Source: Enterococcus avium ATCC 14025
Lineage (GTDB): Bacteria; Bacillota; Bacilli; Lactobacillales; Enterococcaceae
Reading direction: 5' to 3'
Length of the DNA: 64,000 nucleotides
Assembly: GCF_000406965.1 (NCBI RefSeq)
Contig: NZ_KE136364.1
Coordinates: 458,811-522,810 of the forward strand
Within the stretch, counting starts at the first letter, position 1, and the number at the start of each line of letters is the position of its first letter. The position numbers were made by a program, and so were the translations under genes. Shown here one piece after another: positions 1 to 9,037 of this stretch. Under the pieces are notes generated by a model. The model saw only the letters and a list, made by a program, of their open reading frames with translations. It was not told the DNA's origin and did not search any database.

Positions 1-2276
1 GCATTGCTACATTGGATGGGATTCCTCATGGTACAAAGGTAACCATTACCGAAAAATCGGTGCCGGCGCCTTATACGATTGATACCATACCCATGACTGC
101 TACGATTAAAGCGGGCGAGACCATTTCAATGACTTCAAAAAATACGCGAGAAAAAGGTCAAATCATTCTGGATAAAACCGGGATTGAAACAGGAAGTGAT
201 CTTTGGAACGACAATTACTCTTTAGCTGGAAACACGTTTGCTATTCGCAAGGACAGTCCCACTGGTGAAATTGTTCAAGAAATGACCACGGATGAAAACG
301 GTCATGCAGAAACACCAAAAGAGATTGCTAATGCATTGGAATTGGGAACTTACTACGTGACCGAAACCAAAGCATCTAATGGCTTCGTGAATACCTTTAA
401 AGCAGTAAAAGTCGAATTGAAGTATGCCAATCAAACCGTGGCCCTTGTGACCAGCAATATCAAAGGGCAAAACCAAGAAATTACTGGGGAAACAACTCTG
501 ATAAAAGAAGACAAGGATACTGGAGATAAAACACAAGGCAGGGCAGTCTTTGAGGGGACTGAATATACCTTGTTTACTGCTAAGGATGGAAAAGCGGTTA
601 AATGGAGTGAAGTTTTTAAACCAGAAATGGTAAAGGGAACGAAAGCTTCTGATGAAACAGTGACTCTGGCTTTAGATGAAAAGAATCAAGCTGCCGTTAA
701 ACACTTAGCCATCAACGAGTACTACTGGCAAGAAACCAAAGCACCTGAAGGATATACCTTGGATGAAACGAAGTATCCTGTTTCTATCAAAAAGGTAGAT
801 GATAACGAAAAAAATGCCGTGATTACCCGAGATGTTACGGCAAAAGAACAAGTGATTCGCTTTGGCTTTGATTTCTTTAAATTTGCTGGATCAGCTGCGG
901 GCACTACCGAAACTGGCTTCAATGATCTGACCTTTAAAGTGTCGCCATTGGAAGGGACCAATGAAATCACAGGTGCCGAAGATGAAGCGACCACAGCTTA
1001 TAACGAGCAATTAGGGTTTGATGGTTATGGCAAGTTTGAAAATCTTCCTTATGGGGATTATTTACTTGAAGAAGTAGAAGCCCCAGAAGGTTTTCAAAAG
1101 ATTACGCCATTAGAAATCCGTTCTACTTTTAAGGAAAACAAAGAAGACTTTGTGAAGAGTGAGTATGTCTTTACCATTACCGAACAAGACCAAAAACAAC
1201 CAATTAAAACGGTGACCGTTCCTTACGAGAAGCTGACGAACAAAGCATTTTCTGTTAGTTTGAACCGTTTAATGCTCTATGATTTGCCTGAGGAAGAAGA
1301 TAGTTTAACTTCTCTTGCGACTTGGAAAGACGGAAACAAAGAATTAACTTCTCTGGATTCTACCGAGCTAGTTGATAAATTGAGTTACAATCTACATGAA
1401 ATCAAAGAAGACTGGTATGTGGTAGCGCAAGCCATTGATGTGGATGCGACAAAAGCTGCCCAAGAAAAAGATGAAAAAGCCAAACCAGTGGTGATTGCAG
1501 AAACAAGCGCAACGTTGGCGAACAAAGAGAAAACAGGAACTTGGAAAATTCAGCATAAATTAACCGCCGAACAAGTTTTAAATAAAACTATTGTCTTATT
1601 CAACTATGTGTATGAAAATAAGGAAGCTTTTGAAGCAGGCGATAAGCCAGTAGCGAAGGATGTTAGCTTGAATAATCAAGCCCAAACTGTTAATTGTACG
1701 GTGGAACGTCATGTTTCTATCCAAACAAAGGCCCACCTAGAAAACGGTTCTCAGACCTTTACTCATGGTGATGTGGTGGATATGTTTGATGATGTGTCGA
1801 TTACTCATGATGTACTGGATGGCTCAAAAGAAGCTTTCGAAACAATTCTGTATGCTTTGTTACCGGATGGTACAAACAAAGAAATTTGGAAATCTGGCAA
1901 GATTGAGTATGAAGTAAATGATAAAGAATTCACCAAAACTGTGCTTGCGAAAAAAGTAGATACCGGAAAATATCCAGAAGGAACCAAGTTTACTTTTGCG
2001 GAAATCAATTACGATAAAGATGGGAATATCAATGGAAAACACAATGAAGATTTGAAAGAAAAATCTCAAACCTTAACACCAAAAGAAGTTCCAACCATAC
2101 TAAGTACGCCGAAACAACCGGAAACACCAACTGTTCCAAGTGGCTCTCAAGAATCTAGTCCCACAGTGAAGACCTTCCCTCAAACCGGGGAGAAAAATTC
2201 CAATGTTTTACTGTTCATTGGTTTTACTTTGATTTTTGCGACGGCGGGCTATTATTTCTGGAATCGCCGGAACTAA
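1..2276 (+). CDS. LPXTG-type cell-wall-anchored surface protein, 5' partial
   Basis: The reading frame is open from the first bases, so the N-terminus lies upstream of the window; the visible part is about 758 residues. It has repeated beta-sandwich modules of the Cna-B/SpaA and VaFE type, recognisable from recurring TKAPEGY and EEVEAPEGF phrases, which in the family form internal isopeptide or ester cross-links. The C-terminus has a Pro/Ser/Thr-rich linker, the sortase motif FPQTGE, a hydrophobic segment and the basic tail NRRN. It is probably an adhesin or mating-aggregation surface protein. Related proteins occur beside orf23 in other Tn916-like elements; the ligand cannot be told from sequence. 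Confidence 0.85.
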   Translation, partial: IATLDGIPHGTKVTITEKSVPAPYTIDTIPMTATIKAGETISMTSKNTREKGQIILDKTGIETGSDLWNDNYSLAGNTFAIRKDSPTGEIVQEMTTDENGHAETPKEIANALELGTYYVTETKASNGFVNTFKAVKVELKYANQTVALVTSNIKGQNQEITGETTLIKEDKDTGDKTQGRAVFEGTEYTLFTAKDGKAVKWSEVFKPEMVKGTKASDETVTLALDEKNQAAVKHLAINEYYWQETKAPEGYTLDETKYPVSIKKVDDNEKNAVITRDVTAKEQVIRFGFDFFKFAGSAAGTTETGFNDLTFKVSPLEGTNEITGAEDEATTAYNEQLGFDGYGKFENLPYGDYLLEEVEAPEGFQKITPLEIRSTFKENKEDFVKSEYVFTITEQDQKQPIKTVTVPYEKLTNKAFSVSLNRLMLYDLPEEEDSLTSLATWKDGNKELTSLDSTELVDKLSYNLHEIKEDWYVVAQAIDVDATKAAQEKDEKAKPVVIAETSATLANKEKTGTWKIQHKLTAEQVLNKTIVLFNYVYENKEAFEAGDKPVAKDVSLNNQAQTVNCTVERHVSIQTKAHLENGSQTFTHGDVVDMFDDVSITHDVLDGSKEAFETILYALLPDGTNKEIWKSGKIEYEVNDKEFTKTVLAKKVDTGKYPEGTKFTFAEINYDKDGNINGKHNEDLKEKSQTLTPKEVPTILSTPKQPETPTVPSGSQESSPTVKTFPQTGEKNSNVLLFIGFTLIFATAGYYFWNRRN

Positions 2277-2315
2277 GGTGATGAGATGATACAAGTAAAT
2301 CCTAAGAACCAACGT

Positions 2316-2356
2316 GCGCGACCGCCTCCTCTAAAAAAGTAGTCGCGCTATTTTTG
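2316..2356 (+). terminator. Intrinsic terminator after the surface protein gene
   Basis: The arms GCGCGAC and GTCGCGC surround a 19-nt loop and are followed by TATTTTTG. It separates the surface protein gene from the orf23 operon. Confidence 0.7.
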
Positions 2357-2390
2357 TATCCAAAACTAACAATGAAAAGAGGAAAAGAAG

Positions 2391-2705
2391 ATGGAATTGA
2401 AATTTGTCGTGCCAGATATGGCTGAAACCTTTGGAAAGTTAAGTTATGCCGGTGAAGGAGAAATTATAACAGAAGGATATGGACGGAATACTACGGTGAT
2501 TGGTCGCAGTTATCATTTGTATTCCAGTAAGCAACGGGCCGATGATATTGAGGTGGTAGTAGCTGCGGAAGCCGGTGAAAAGGATTTTGATCAAGACCAA
2601 CCGCTAAAAGCCGTGAATCCCCATTTGGTTGCCAAAGGCTATGAGATTGAGAATCGTGGGTTTACTGATTACGTGTTGTATGTTGATGATTTAGTGAAAG
2701 CATAG
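2391..2705 (+). CDS. orf23: DUF961/YdcP-family conjugation protein (Tn916 Orf23-like)
   Basis: This 104-residue protein matches Tn916 Orf23 throughout, including the MELKFV start, the RSYHLYSSKQRADDIEVV stretch and the C-terminal GFTDYVLYVDDLVK. DUF961 proteins open the conjugation operon of Tn916-family ICEs; their biochemical role is not firmly known. A good ribosome site (GAGGAAAAGAAG) precedes the ATG, and orf22 follows after 12 nt, indicating an operon. Confidence 0.9.
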   Translation: MELKFVVPDMAETFGKLSYAGEGEIITEGYGRNTTVIGRSYHLYSSKQRADDIEVVVAAEAGEKDFDQDQPLKAVNPHLVAKGYEIENRGFTDYVLYVDDLVKA

Positions 2706-2717
2706 GAGGAAAAGAAG

Positions 2718-3092
2718 ATGAGATTAACAGAAGGTATTGTCGTAGATTCAGGTTTAACATTTGGGAAGTTGCGTTTTTCCGCATTACGCCGAGAAGTACG
2801 GAAGCAAAATGAGGATGGAACAATTGGTAATGAGGTAAAAGAACGAACCTATAATTTAAAATCCTCTGCACAAGGGCGAATGATTCAAGTTAGTATCCCG
2901 GCTAATGTACCCTTACGCGAGTTTGCTTATGATGCAGAGGTAGAGTTGGTCAATCCAATCGTGGATACCGTTGCCAATTATGTTTTTCGAGAAGGAACTA
3001 CCGTTAATTGGTTCATTAAGGCGGATGATTTAGTCTTGAAGCGGCAGCCGAATCAAGGAAATCCTACGAACCAAAATGAAAGAAATAGGTGA
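2718..3092 (+). CDS. orf22: DUF961/YdcP-family conjugation protein (Tn916 Orf22-like)
   Basis: This 124-residue paralogue of the preceding gene matches Tn916 Orf22 (KFSALRREVR-like block, GRMIQVSIP, WFIKADDLVL). It is preceded by AGGAGGAAAAG. Its TGA overlaps a possible GTG of the next gene, so the two are probably translationally coupled. Confidence 0.9.
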   Translation: MRLTEGIVVDSGLTFGKLRFSALRREVRKQNEDGTIGNEVKERTYNLKSSAQGRMIQVSIPANVPLREFAYDAEVELVNPIVDTVANYVFREGTTVNWFIKADDLVLKRQPNQGNPTNQNERNR

Positions 3093-3097
3093 AGATT

Positions 3098-3433
3098 ATG
3101 GAAATTAATGTTGAACATATTTTAGATTGTCTCGATCAATATGGAAAAGGCGAGCTGACTGAGGAACAACTCGTTAAAGCATTAACCTCTGATGAAAAAA
3201 TGTTTCTGATTATACATCAAGGTTTACTTGGAGAAAATAGCGACAGTGAAGAAGACTCTGATGTACTAGACTGGTTAGGAGAAGAAGAGTCTTTCTTTAT
3301 AGTTGTCGAAGTAAATGAAAACTTATGTCGGCAGGCAGAATCCATTTTGGAAGAAATTGGTGTGGAGATGCCGGATGCCATTGAAGGCTTTTTAAATCAA
3401 TTGGTTGAAACGAAACAACTCCCCTCCTCGTAG
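3098..3433 (+). CDS. Small acidic protein with RelB/DinJ-like C-terminus
   Basis: This protein has 111 residues from the ATG at 3098, chosen because AGGTG lies six bases upstream; a GTG at 3089 is the alternative. It is acidic in the middle (SDSEEDSD) and lacks membrane segments. The last 35 residues (AESILEEIGVEMPDAIEGFL, then a QLVETKQLP tail) resemble the ribbon-helix-helix start of RelB/DinJ antitoxins, which normally sits at the N-terminus. I know of no toxin partner nearby. A protein at this position is common in Tn916 relatives; function is unknown. Confidence 0.7.
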   Translation: MEINVEHILDCLDQYGKGELTEEQLVKALTSDEKMFLIIHQGLLGENSDSEEDSDVLDWLGEEESFFIVVEVNENLCRQAESILEEIGVEMPDAIEGFLNQLVETKQLPSS

Positions 3434-3464
3434 CAGTAAATGACTAGCATAACTTTTTGAAATT

Positions 3465-3492
3465 GCCTAATGAAATCCTATTGGGCTTTTTC
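3465..3492 (+). terminator. Possible intrinsic terminator before orf21
   Basis: The arms GCCTAAT and ATTGGGC (one G-T pair) are followed by TTTTTC, between the 111-residue protein and orf21. It may be an attenuator within the conjugation operon rather than a full stop. Confidence 0.5.
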
Positions 3493-3515
3493 GATTGGAG
3501 GTGGAAACCATCAAA

Positions 3516-4481
3516 ATGTACAAAGGACATCGCATACGCGCAGGAGATCAGCACTTGGTTTATCACTTTGTTCTTGGCTGGCTACTCGCTCTGTTCATCG
3601 GTTGGATGAGCGTCTTTTATTTTCAAGAGTTTAGACAATTTGATATTTCTAAGCTATCACTTTCTACTATTGAAATCGTTTGGTCTATAAAAGATTTAGT
3701 ATGTCTGCTTGGAAGTCTCGCTTTTTCAGGAGCTATGATATTGCTTTATATTCACTTTTTTCCTGATCATTGGCGAAGCTTGTGGCATCGACAAAAGCTA
3801 GCTCGGATGATTCTAGAGAACCATTGGTATGAAGTGAAACAAACTCAAAGTGAAGGCTTTTTCAAAGATTTGAATAGTAGCCGAACCAGAGAGACTATCA
3901 GTTACTTCCCCAAAATCTATTATCGAATGAAAGATGGATTACTGTCTATTCGCGTTCAAATTTCACTTGGGAAATACCAAGATCAGCTTTTAAAATTGGA
4001 AAAGAAGTTAGAAAGCGGACTGTATTGTGAGTTAGTAGAAAAGGAACTCAAAGACTCCTATGTGGAGTATACTTTACTGTATGATATGATCGCCAATCGA
4101 ATTGGGATAGACGAAGTAGTGGCAGAAAATGGGACTCTGCGATTGATGAAAAATCAAGTATGGGCTTATGATTCTTTACCCCATATGTTAATCGCTGGTG
4201 GCACAGGTGGAGGGAAGACCTATTTCCTCCTCACCATTATCGAAGCACTATTGAAGTCAGATGCAGAATTGTTTATCCTCGATCCCAAAAATGCAGATTT
4301 AGCTGATTTAGGTACGGTGATGCCTCATGTTTATTCACAAAAGGAAGAAATTTCTGCTTGTGTGGAAGATTTCTATGAACGTATGATGGCTCGTAGCAAG
4401 GCAATGAAAGAAATGTCTAACTACAAAACAGGAGAGAATTATGCCTATCTTGGACTTCCACCCAACTTTTTAATCTTTGAT
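3516..4481 (+). pseudogene. orf21: Coupling protein TcpA/FtsK-type (Tn916 Orf21), 5' part only
   Basis: The first 322 codons of the coupling ATPase that passes DNA to the conjugation channel. Two membrane segments lie in the first 90 residues and Walker A (GGTGGGKT) near residue 228; the DPKNADLADLG block follows. Identity to Tn916 Orf21 runs up to FLIFD, where the family continues EYVAFMEM. Here the GAT codon is followed directly by a group II intron start (GTGCG), and the remaining roughly 140 codons, including the C-terminal ATPase motifs, are absent from the window. The start is the ATG at 3516 after GGAGGTGG. Splicing would fuse it to orf14, so the product is inactive. Confidence 0.85.
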
Positions 4482-5098
4482 GTGCGCCCATAAGGGCTTG
4501 TAAAATTGCGTACTGACAATACGCTAGGTAATTAGATACTACTATGTTTTAAACCTATCAACAGCCAACTTATCTGGAATGGAAACTGAACAGGGAGTGT
4601 AGCATGTTGGAAAAGCCTAAAATTGGAGAGTTGCAACTTCAAGACTGTATTGGCAAGTTGAAAGGATAGGAACAAGGATAAAAGCTGGATTGCTTGAATG
4701 GTAGTCTACACTAGGTTAATAAGACTCTTGACGGAACTGCAACTACAAACGTCATGTGTATTTGGATAATTGTGATATCGTCGAAGTCACAATTATAGTA
4801 TCTCTGAATACAGGAGCTTCCATATAGAAGTAAGTAGATGAACGCCATATCCGATATCTTATCAAGTCATTTTACAAGTGCTAAATGGGGATTACCTAAG
4901 TCAGAATGCTGAAAAACAGCTATGTGCAATCCTGTGTAACAGGGATAAATTTCAAGAGTGACATCAAGAAAAATGGCACTGAATATCTGATATGGTAACG
5001 GAGATTTCGTAGTAGTCTGAGCTGGGGAAAGCCTAGTACATGGCGAAGGAAATCAACTTGTTTTACGTTTAATAATTTTAGGAAGGAGCGCGAGGCTT

Positions 5099-8000
5099 AT
5101 GAGAAATCCAGAAATAATATTAAACAATCTAATTGCAAACTCCAAAAAATCGGAGTATAGATTCCAACGGTTGTACCGTAACTTATTTAATGAGGAATTC
5201 TTCCTTATTGCTTATGGAAAACTAGCTCCAAACAGCGGAAATCTCACTGAAGGAATATCAAAAGAAACGATTGATGGATTTAAGCTAGAGAAAATTACGA
5301 AGTTAATTGAAGATTTAAAAAATGAACGTTATCAACCCAAACCAGTTAAAAGAATCTATATCCCAAAAAAGAATGGGAAGCAAAGACCGTTGGGAATTCC
5401 AACTTTTGAGGATAAATTGGTACAAGAAGTTGTCCGAATGCTATTAGAAGCTATATATGAGGGAAAATTTTCCAACCAATCCCATGGATTCAGACCAAAC
5501 AGAAGTTGTCATACAGCATTAAAGCAAATACAGCATAATTTCATTGGAAGCAAATGGTTCATTGAAGGCGATATCTGCTCTTTCTTTGATACAATTGACC
5601 ATCATATCATGATTCAAGTATTGAGAAAGCAAATTGATGACGAAAGATTTATTCGCTTAATTTGGAAATTTTTAAGAGCAGGCTATCTGGAAGAATGGAA
5701 ATTTCACAAAACTTATAGTGGAATGCCGCAAGGCGGAATTATTTCCCCTATTCTTTCCAATATTTATCTCAATGAACTTGATAGCTACATGAATAAGTAC
5801 CGGTCAGAATTCAATAGTGGAAAGCGTCGAAAACGAAATCCTGAATATGAGCATCTTAAAGCTAAAATGGATTATCTTCAACAAAAAATCAATAAACTGG
5901 AAATGAATTCAAACCAACGACATGAGCTGATTTTACAATTCAAAGCATTAAAGAAACAACGTTCAACCTTACCTTCGGTAAACTTCTTTGACCCAGAATT
6001 TAAGCGTTTGTCTTATACAAGATACGCAGACGATTGTGCGCCATGAAAGTGTGCGTGAATAGATAAACTATTCAAAGCAGCTATGCTGTATAGATGATGG
6101 CAGACGGCCTGCCGAAACCGCCATACAGGTGGAGGTTTCAAACCACCTTAAGGTGCTGTAGTCAAAAGCTATGGTATTGAGCGTTAAGGAAAAGGCAACC
6201 AAGAGTTGTCAGGTGTGTGTTATGGAGATGAGTGACCATACGAACCACCCACAGAAGTGTCGAAAGCGTATAAATTCCGTCAAAACTGGGTATAGTCGTT
6301 GACCTAGGATGAGCTTGGAGGAAACCTGTTTACTGATCAGGCGGCGGGCGGCATAAAGGTGGCATGAACATAACATAGGCGTCTATATGGAACGTGGGAA
6401 CCCACGGGCTGATGTCAAGGGAGTATTTCAAGCGGAAGCCCCGCAAGAAAAGAGTACCGATGCAGTCATGGGGGCAGATTGGGTTGTAGTAGTGAAGAAG
6501 CTCTTGTAACGAGAGTGGAGCGAAGAACCTGAGTTATCCAGTTTCAAGGATAAGTCAACTTTAAGGAGGAGGAACTTATGCAAGAAACAAAGTCATACAA
6601 TATTTCAAAACAAGCAGTTTACCAAGCATTTCTAAAAGTAAAAGCCAATAAAGGAACTTTTGGAGTAGATGAAGAATCAATTGAGGCTTATGAATATAAG
6701 CTGAAAGATAATCTATACAAACTGTGGAATCGATTATCATCGGGAAGTTATTTCCCAAAACCGGTAAAGGCAGTATCCATTCCTAAAAAGAGTGGTGGGC
6801 TGAGAGTACTTGGGATTCCAACAGTTGAAGATAGGATTGCACAGATGGTAGCGAAGATGTATTTTGAACCTGTAGTAGAACGATTGTTTTATGAGGATTC
6901 TTATGGCTATCGGCCGAATAAGTCGGCAATCCAGGCAATAGAGAAAACAAGAGTTAGATGCTGGAAAAGAGATTGGGTACTGGAATTTGATATTAAAGGA
7001 CTATTTGACAATATCAGACATGACTATCTAATTGAAATGGTAAAAAGGTACACTCAAGAGAAGTGGATTATCCTATATGTGGAAAGATGGTTAAAAGCAC
7101 CTTTCCAGAGGGAAGATGGTTCGACTGTTTCGAGAAAAGCCGGGACACCGCAAGGTGGTGTAATCAGTCCAGTTCTAGCGAACTTGTTTCTTCATTATAC
7201 GTTTGATGACTTCATGGAAAAAGAATTTCCTAATATACAGTGGGCTAGATATGCCGATGATGGTATTACTCATTGTGTATCCCTAAAGCAAGCGAAATAT
7301 CTGAAGAAAAGATTGGAAGAACGGTTTAGAATCTTTGGTTTGGAGTTACATCCTGATAAGACAAAGATTGTTTACTGCAGAGATAGTGATAGGATGGGGA
7401 ACTATCCGATAACGACATTCGATTTCCTGGGCTTTACGTTTAGACCTAGAGGCGCCAAGAATAAATATGGAAAATGCTTCACAAATTTTCTTCCGGCTGT
7501 ATCAGATAAAGCGAAAAAGGCGATTCGCAAAGAGGTAAGGAATTGGCGATTACAATTAAAAGCGGACAAAAAGCTAGAGGATTTAGCGAATATGTTCAAT
7601 AGTAAAATTCAAGGATGGATGAACTATTACATGAAATTCTATAAATCAGAAATGTACAGTCTACTGCGCTACATCAACCAATGTCTCGTGAAGTGGGTTC
7701 GTCGTAAATATAAAAAGCGACAAGCACGAAGAAAAGCGGAACATTGGTTAGGGGAAATCGCCAAGCGAGAAAGAAATTTATTCGCGCATTGGAAAATTGG
7801 AATATTACCATCGGCTGGATAATGGGAGCCGGATGAGCTGAGAGGTTCACGTCCGGTTCTGAGAGGGCCTAAGGGGGAGGTTCCCTTGGGCTACTTACTT
7901 CAAAATCATGTGCAAAGATTATCATACTGCCCAGAAAATTTTCCTCGCAACAAAACAATGGTTAAAAGTACGACTTGATTTAGACATAAGTCCTGAAAAG

Positions 8001-8867
8001 TCAAAAGTAACTAATCTGAGAAAAAATTATTCTGACTTTCTAGGATTCAAGTTGAAAGTGAAAAAAGGAAAAGCAAACGGATATACCAATCGAAGCCGAA
8101 TGTGTGATAAGGCAAAGATTAATGCGGTAGATAAACTAAAGAACAATATCAAAACAATCGCCGCTAATCCAACTGTAGATAATGTCAATAAGTACAACTC
8201 TGTTGTTCTAGGTTTGCATAACTATTATAAAATTGCGACTCTGGTCAACTTAGATTTTGTAGATATTGCTTTCACAGTAAATAAAAGTCTTGATTGTCGA
8301 ACCAAAAATATTCGCAATAAGCACGGAACGCTAACCAGTACCTATCAAAAATTCTATAAACAATATAACTGGAAGAAACGATTCATAGCGAACATGATTT
8401 TATTTCCAATAGCCGGGATAAAATTTACAATGCCAAGAATCTTTCCGAAGGACTGGAATCGATATACGCCTGAAGGTAGGCTGTTTATTCATCAAAGATT
8501 AAAGATGGATATGCATACCGTTTATTACCTGCTGGAAAATTCCAATCCGAATAAGTCTGTAGAATTTAACGATAATCGAATCTCTCTGTTCATAGCCCAA
8601 CAAGGAAAATGTCATGTTAGTGGTGAAAATTTATCAAAAGATAATATGGAAGTTCATCACATTAAGCCGTTATCACTTGGTGGGAATGATAACTATAAGA
8701 ATCTTGTGATTGTTACAAAAGAAACACACAAATTGATTCATGCGACTAAAAGAGAAACGATAGTTCATTATTTACCTTTGGTATTAAAAAAGGAAAGATC
8801 ATTGGAAAAGCTGAATAAATTACGTGCTTTAGCTGGGAATAGTGAAATAGAAATGAATTACTGTTGA
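5099..8867 (+). CDS. Outer intron-encoded protein (RT, maturase, HNH), interrupted by the inner intron
   Basis: The reading frame is split: 5099-6035 and 7900-8867. Together these are 1,905 nt, a clean 634-codon frame plus stop. The first part has RT motifs (RPLGIPT, HGFRPNRS, MPQGGIISP) and stops at RYADD, codons 309-312 being the catalytic YADD. The second part resumes FKIMCKDYHTAQK, continues through the maturase domain (EKSKVTNLRKNYSDFLGFKL) and ends with an HNH endonuclease (CHVSGENL, VHHIKPLSLGG, YKNLV). It would only be made after the inner intron splices. In the family this protein assists splicing and retrohoming. Confidence 0.88.
6578..7822 (+). CDS. Inner group II intron reverse transcriptase/maturase
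   Basis: A protein of 414 residues after a strong AAGGAGGAGG site. RT motifs are complete: VLGIPTVEDR, SYGYRPNKSA, FDIKGLFDNI, GTPQGGVISPVLANLF and RYADDG near residue 224. The maturase region follows (FDFLGFTFRPR, then NSKIQGWMNYYMKFYKSEM). There is no HNH or other endonuclease domain; it ends shortly after the thumb and basic segment (KWVRRKYKKRQARRK). Such endonuclease-free proteins usually mobilise by targeting single-stranded or replicating DNA. All catalytic residues look intact. Confidence 0.92.
   Translation: MQETKSYNISKQAVYQAFLKVKANKGTFGVDEESIEAYEYKLKDNLYKLWNRLSSGSYFPKPVKAVSIPKKSGGLRVLGIPTVEDRIAQMVAKMYFEPVVERLFYEDSYGYRPNKSAIQAIEKTRVRCWKRDWVLEFDIKGLFDNIRHDYLIEMVKRYTQEKWIILYVERWLKAPFQREDGSTVSRKAGTPQGGVISPVLANLFLHYTFDDFMEKEFPNIQWARYADDGITHCVSLKQAKYLKKRLEERFRIFGLELHPDKTKIVYCRDSDRMGNYPITTFDFLGFTFRPRGAKNKYGKCFTNFLPAVSDKAKKAIRKEVRNWRLQLKADKKLEDLANMFNSKIQGWMNYYMKFYKSEMYSLLRYINQCLVKWVRRKYKKRQARRKAEHWLGEIAKRERNLFAHWKIGILPSAG
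7825..7898 (+). ncRNA. Domains V and VI of the inner group II intron
   Basis: The sequence shows GAGCCGGATGAGC, a GAGA-type loop and GTCCGGTTC forming domain V, then GGGCCTAAGG pairing with CCTTGGGCT in domain VI. It starts just after the RT stop codon. Domain V carries the catalytic metal site. Confidence 0.85.
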
Positions 8868-8871
8868 TGGA

Positions 8872-8954
8872 ACGCCGTGTGAGGGGAAACTCTCATGCAC
8901 GGTGTGAAGCGGGGGAAAAGATGGAGATAACCTCAAAGTCTTACCTATCGCTAT
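8872..8954 (+). ncRNA. Domains V and VI of the outer group II intron
   Basis: CGCCGTGTGAGGGGAAACT with the partner CTCATGCACGGTGTG forms domain V. The following GATGG to CCTATC stem fits domain VI, ending in AT at 8954. It begins a few bases after the outer reading frame stops. Confidence 0.8.
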
Positions 8955-9025
8955 CGGTGGGCTGGACAAATCTAACTGAAAGCTATTGGCAACAGCATCT
9001 TATCGGAGCTGGCCGATACAAATAA
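8955..9025 (+). pseudogene. orf14: 3' remnant of orf14 (NlpC/P60-lysozyme transfer protein)
   Basis: The 22 codons ending GWTNLTESYWQQHLIGAGRY, then K and stop, match the C-terminus of the Tn916-family cell-wall hydrolase Orf14. In order it stands right before orf13, as in Tn916. The rest of orf14 is missing, the intron taking its place. Tn5397 is known to carry a group II intron in orf14, which suggests where this intron half came from. Confidence 0.75.
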
Positions 9026-9037
9026 AAGAAAAGAGGA

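Larger units (their letters stand above)
6036..7899 (+). mobile_element. Inner group II intron nested in the YADD codons
   Basis: A GTGCGCC start lies one base into the codon after YADD, and a textbook domain V (GAGCCGGATGAGC, then GTCCGGTTC) with domain VI lies at 7825-7898. The insert is 1,864 nt. The last base is ambiguous because a T is present on both sides: 6036-7899 gives a canonical start, 6035-7898 a canonical AC end. Positions 6036-6577 have no gene and should fold into the ribozyme. The encoded RT is of a different type from that of the outer intron, so this is an independent intron and not a duplication. Confidence 0.88.
4482..8954 (+). mobile_element. Outer group II intron joining orf21 to orf14
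   Basis: The 5' end is GTGCG right after the Asp codon of orf21. The 3' end is a domain V-like hairpin and domain VI ending CTATCGCTAT, before the last codons of orf14. It is 4,473 nt with the nested intron and 2,609 nt without. Positions 4482-5098 hold no gene and should form the large ribozyme domains I-III. It encodes an RT-maturase-HNH protein. The two flanks come from different genes, so the copy is a hybrid locus (see findings). A related truncated intron lies at 38.9-40.06 kb on the other strand. Confidence 0.85.

Noticed and set aside
5099..8867. Reverse transcriptases as a retron or defence RT system
   Set aside because: Both have maturase regions, and each is followed by a domain V/VI hairpin with GTGCG at the 5' end, which identifies group II introns.
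7908..8867. A separate 319-residue HNH protein gene
   Set aside because: It starts without a ribosome site and continues the outer RT exactly in frame once the inner intron is removed.
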